Part shown: piece after piece, positions 32,845 through 32,969 of the stretch
Layout: each line of letters opens with the position of its first letter
Position numbering within the stretch: position 1 is the first letter of the stretch
DNA from: Rhodanobacteraceae bacterium
GTDB lineage: Bacteria; Pseudomonadota; Gammaproteobacteria; Xanthomonadales; Rhodanobacteraceae
Direction: 5' to 3'
NCBI GenBank assembly: GCA_027019085.1
Contig: JALUXG010000050.1
Span: forward strand, 1-32,969
DNA: 32,969 nucleotides
The notes under the pieces: model-generated
Told to the model about the DNA's origin: nothing
Database searches by the model: none
Seen by the model: the letters and a program-made list of their open reading frames with translations, nothing else
Made by a program: the position numbers and the translations under genes

Positions 32845-32969
32845 GGCTCTTTTGAAAAACGAGTGGGTTAGCATGCATGTTGGTTGATCCTGTGGAAGTC
32901 GAGTTTGCCAGCGATGAGGAAGATGACGGTGCGCATGGTTTCGAATCGGGTGTAGCCACGCGCCTTGCG
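32845..32969. mobile_element. ISL3-family insertion sequence, one end only
   Basis: A sequence starting GGCTCTTTTGAAAAACGAG at 32845 looks like an ISL3-family terminal inverted repeat. Inside it, a transposase reading frame ends at 32868 on the minus strand and continues past the window edge. The family commonly makes 8-bp target duplications; the 8 bases before 32845 (TACCTGTT) would be one copy, but the other end is outside the window. Confidence 0.65.
32868..32969 (-). CDS. ISL3-family transposase, C-terminal fragment (runs off window)
   Basis: The last 33 codons read RKARGYTRFETMRTVIFL and continue IAGKLDFHRINQHAC to a TAA stop at 32868. ARGY-x3-E-x5-IFLIAGKLD is typical of the C-terminus of ISL3 (IS204/IS1001/IS1165) transposases. 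The start is outside the window to the right. The stop lies 23 bp inside the presumed inverted repeat, as expected for an intact end. Confidence 0.7.
   Translation of the reverse strand, partial: RKARGYTRFETMRTVIFLIAGKLDFHRINQHAC

Noticed and set aside
1-32969. CRISPR array, phage module or toxin-antitoxin pair
   Set aside because: No regularly spaced direct repeats, no phage structural genes and no small overlapping gene pair with toxin or antitoxin features were seen.

Overview
The window is GC-rich (about two thirds G+C by eye) apart from its first ~290 bases. It looks like a gammaproteobacterial chromosome, most likely Lysobacterales/Xanthomonadales (Rhodanobacter/Dyella/Xanthomonas relatives). 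This rests on protein style (the acetolactate synthase active-site region, tandem M61 peptidases, a CAT-type amino acid permease) and on the bio and leu/ilv gene arrangement; it is recognition from memory, not a database result.

Layout. 1-365: a lower-GC flank with a long imperfect palindrome, then tRNA-Arg(CCG) on the minus strand with its own terminator. 491-2119: a membrane PAS-PAS-GGDEF protein whose GGDEF motif is degenerate. 2196-6146 (minus): two tandem secreted M61 peptidases. 6317-7813 (minus): an APC-family amino acid permease. 7921-9675 (minus): an alkaline phosphatase lipoprotein. 10058-13703: a threonine operon (Thr-rich leader peptide, stand-alone homoserine dehydrogenase, thrB, thrC). 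13771-24926: a nine-gene branched-chain amino acid operon (Leu/Ile/Val-rich leader, attenuator, leuA-ilvE-leuC-leuD-leuB-ilvD-ilvC-ilvB-ilvN). 24966-25961: ubiA. 26053-26754 (minus): a ComF-like phosphoribosyltransferase, divergent from bioB-bioF-bioH-bioC (26948-30964), with a BirA-type dyad between them. 31022-32744 (minus): an outer-membrane beta-barrel protein and an Ala-rich exported protein. 32845-end: the edge of an ISL3-family insertion sequence.

How it works together. Homoserine dehydrogenase, ThrB and ThrC convert aspartate semialdehyde to threonine, the precursor of isoleucine. The next operon encodes nearly all of leucine, isoleucine and valine synthesis; only threonine deaminase (ilvA) is missing. 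Both operons appear to be controlled by ribosome-mediated attenuation. Their leader ORFs share an unusual layout: TTGACA lies exactly 36 nt upstream of an in-frame ATG that should coincide with the transcription start, so both leader peptides (53 and 50 aa) may be translated from leaderless mRNA. The leu/ilv leader has a textbook U-tract terminator and an 8-bp antiterminator pairing. The thr leader has a strong GC hairpin without a U-tract.

Other points of interest are the homoserine dehydrogenase lacking its usual aspartokinase half, a REP-like double palindrome that extends the ilvE reading frame, and the biotin operator.
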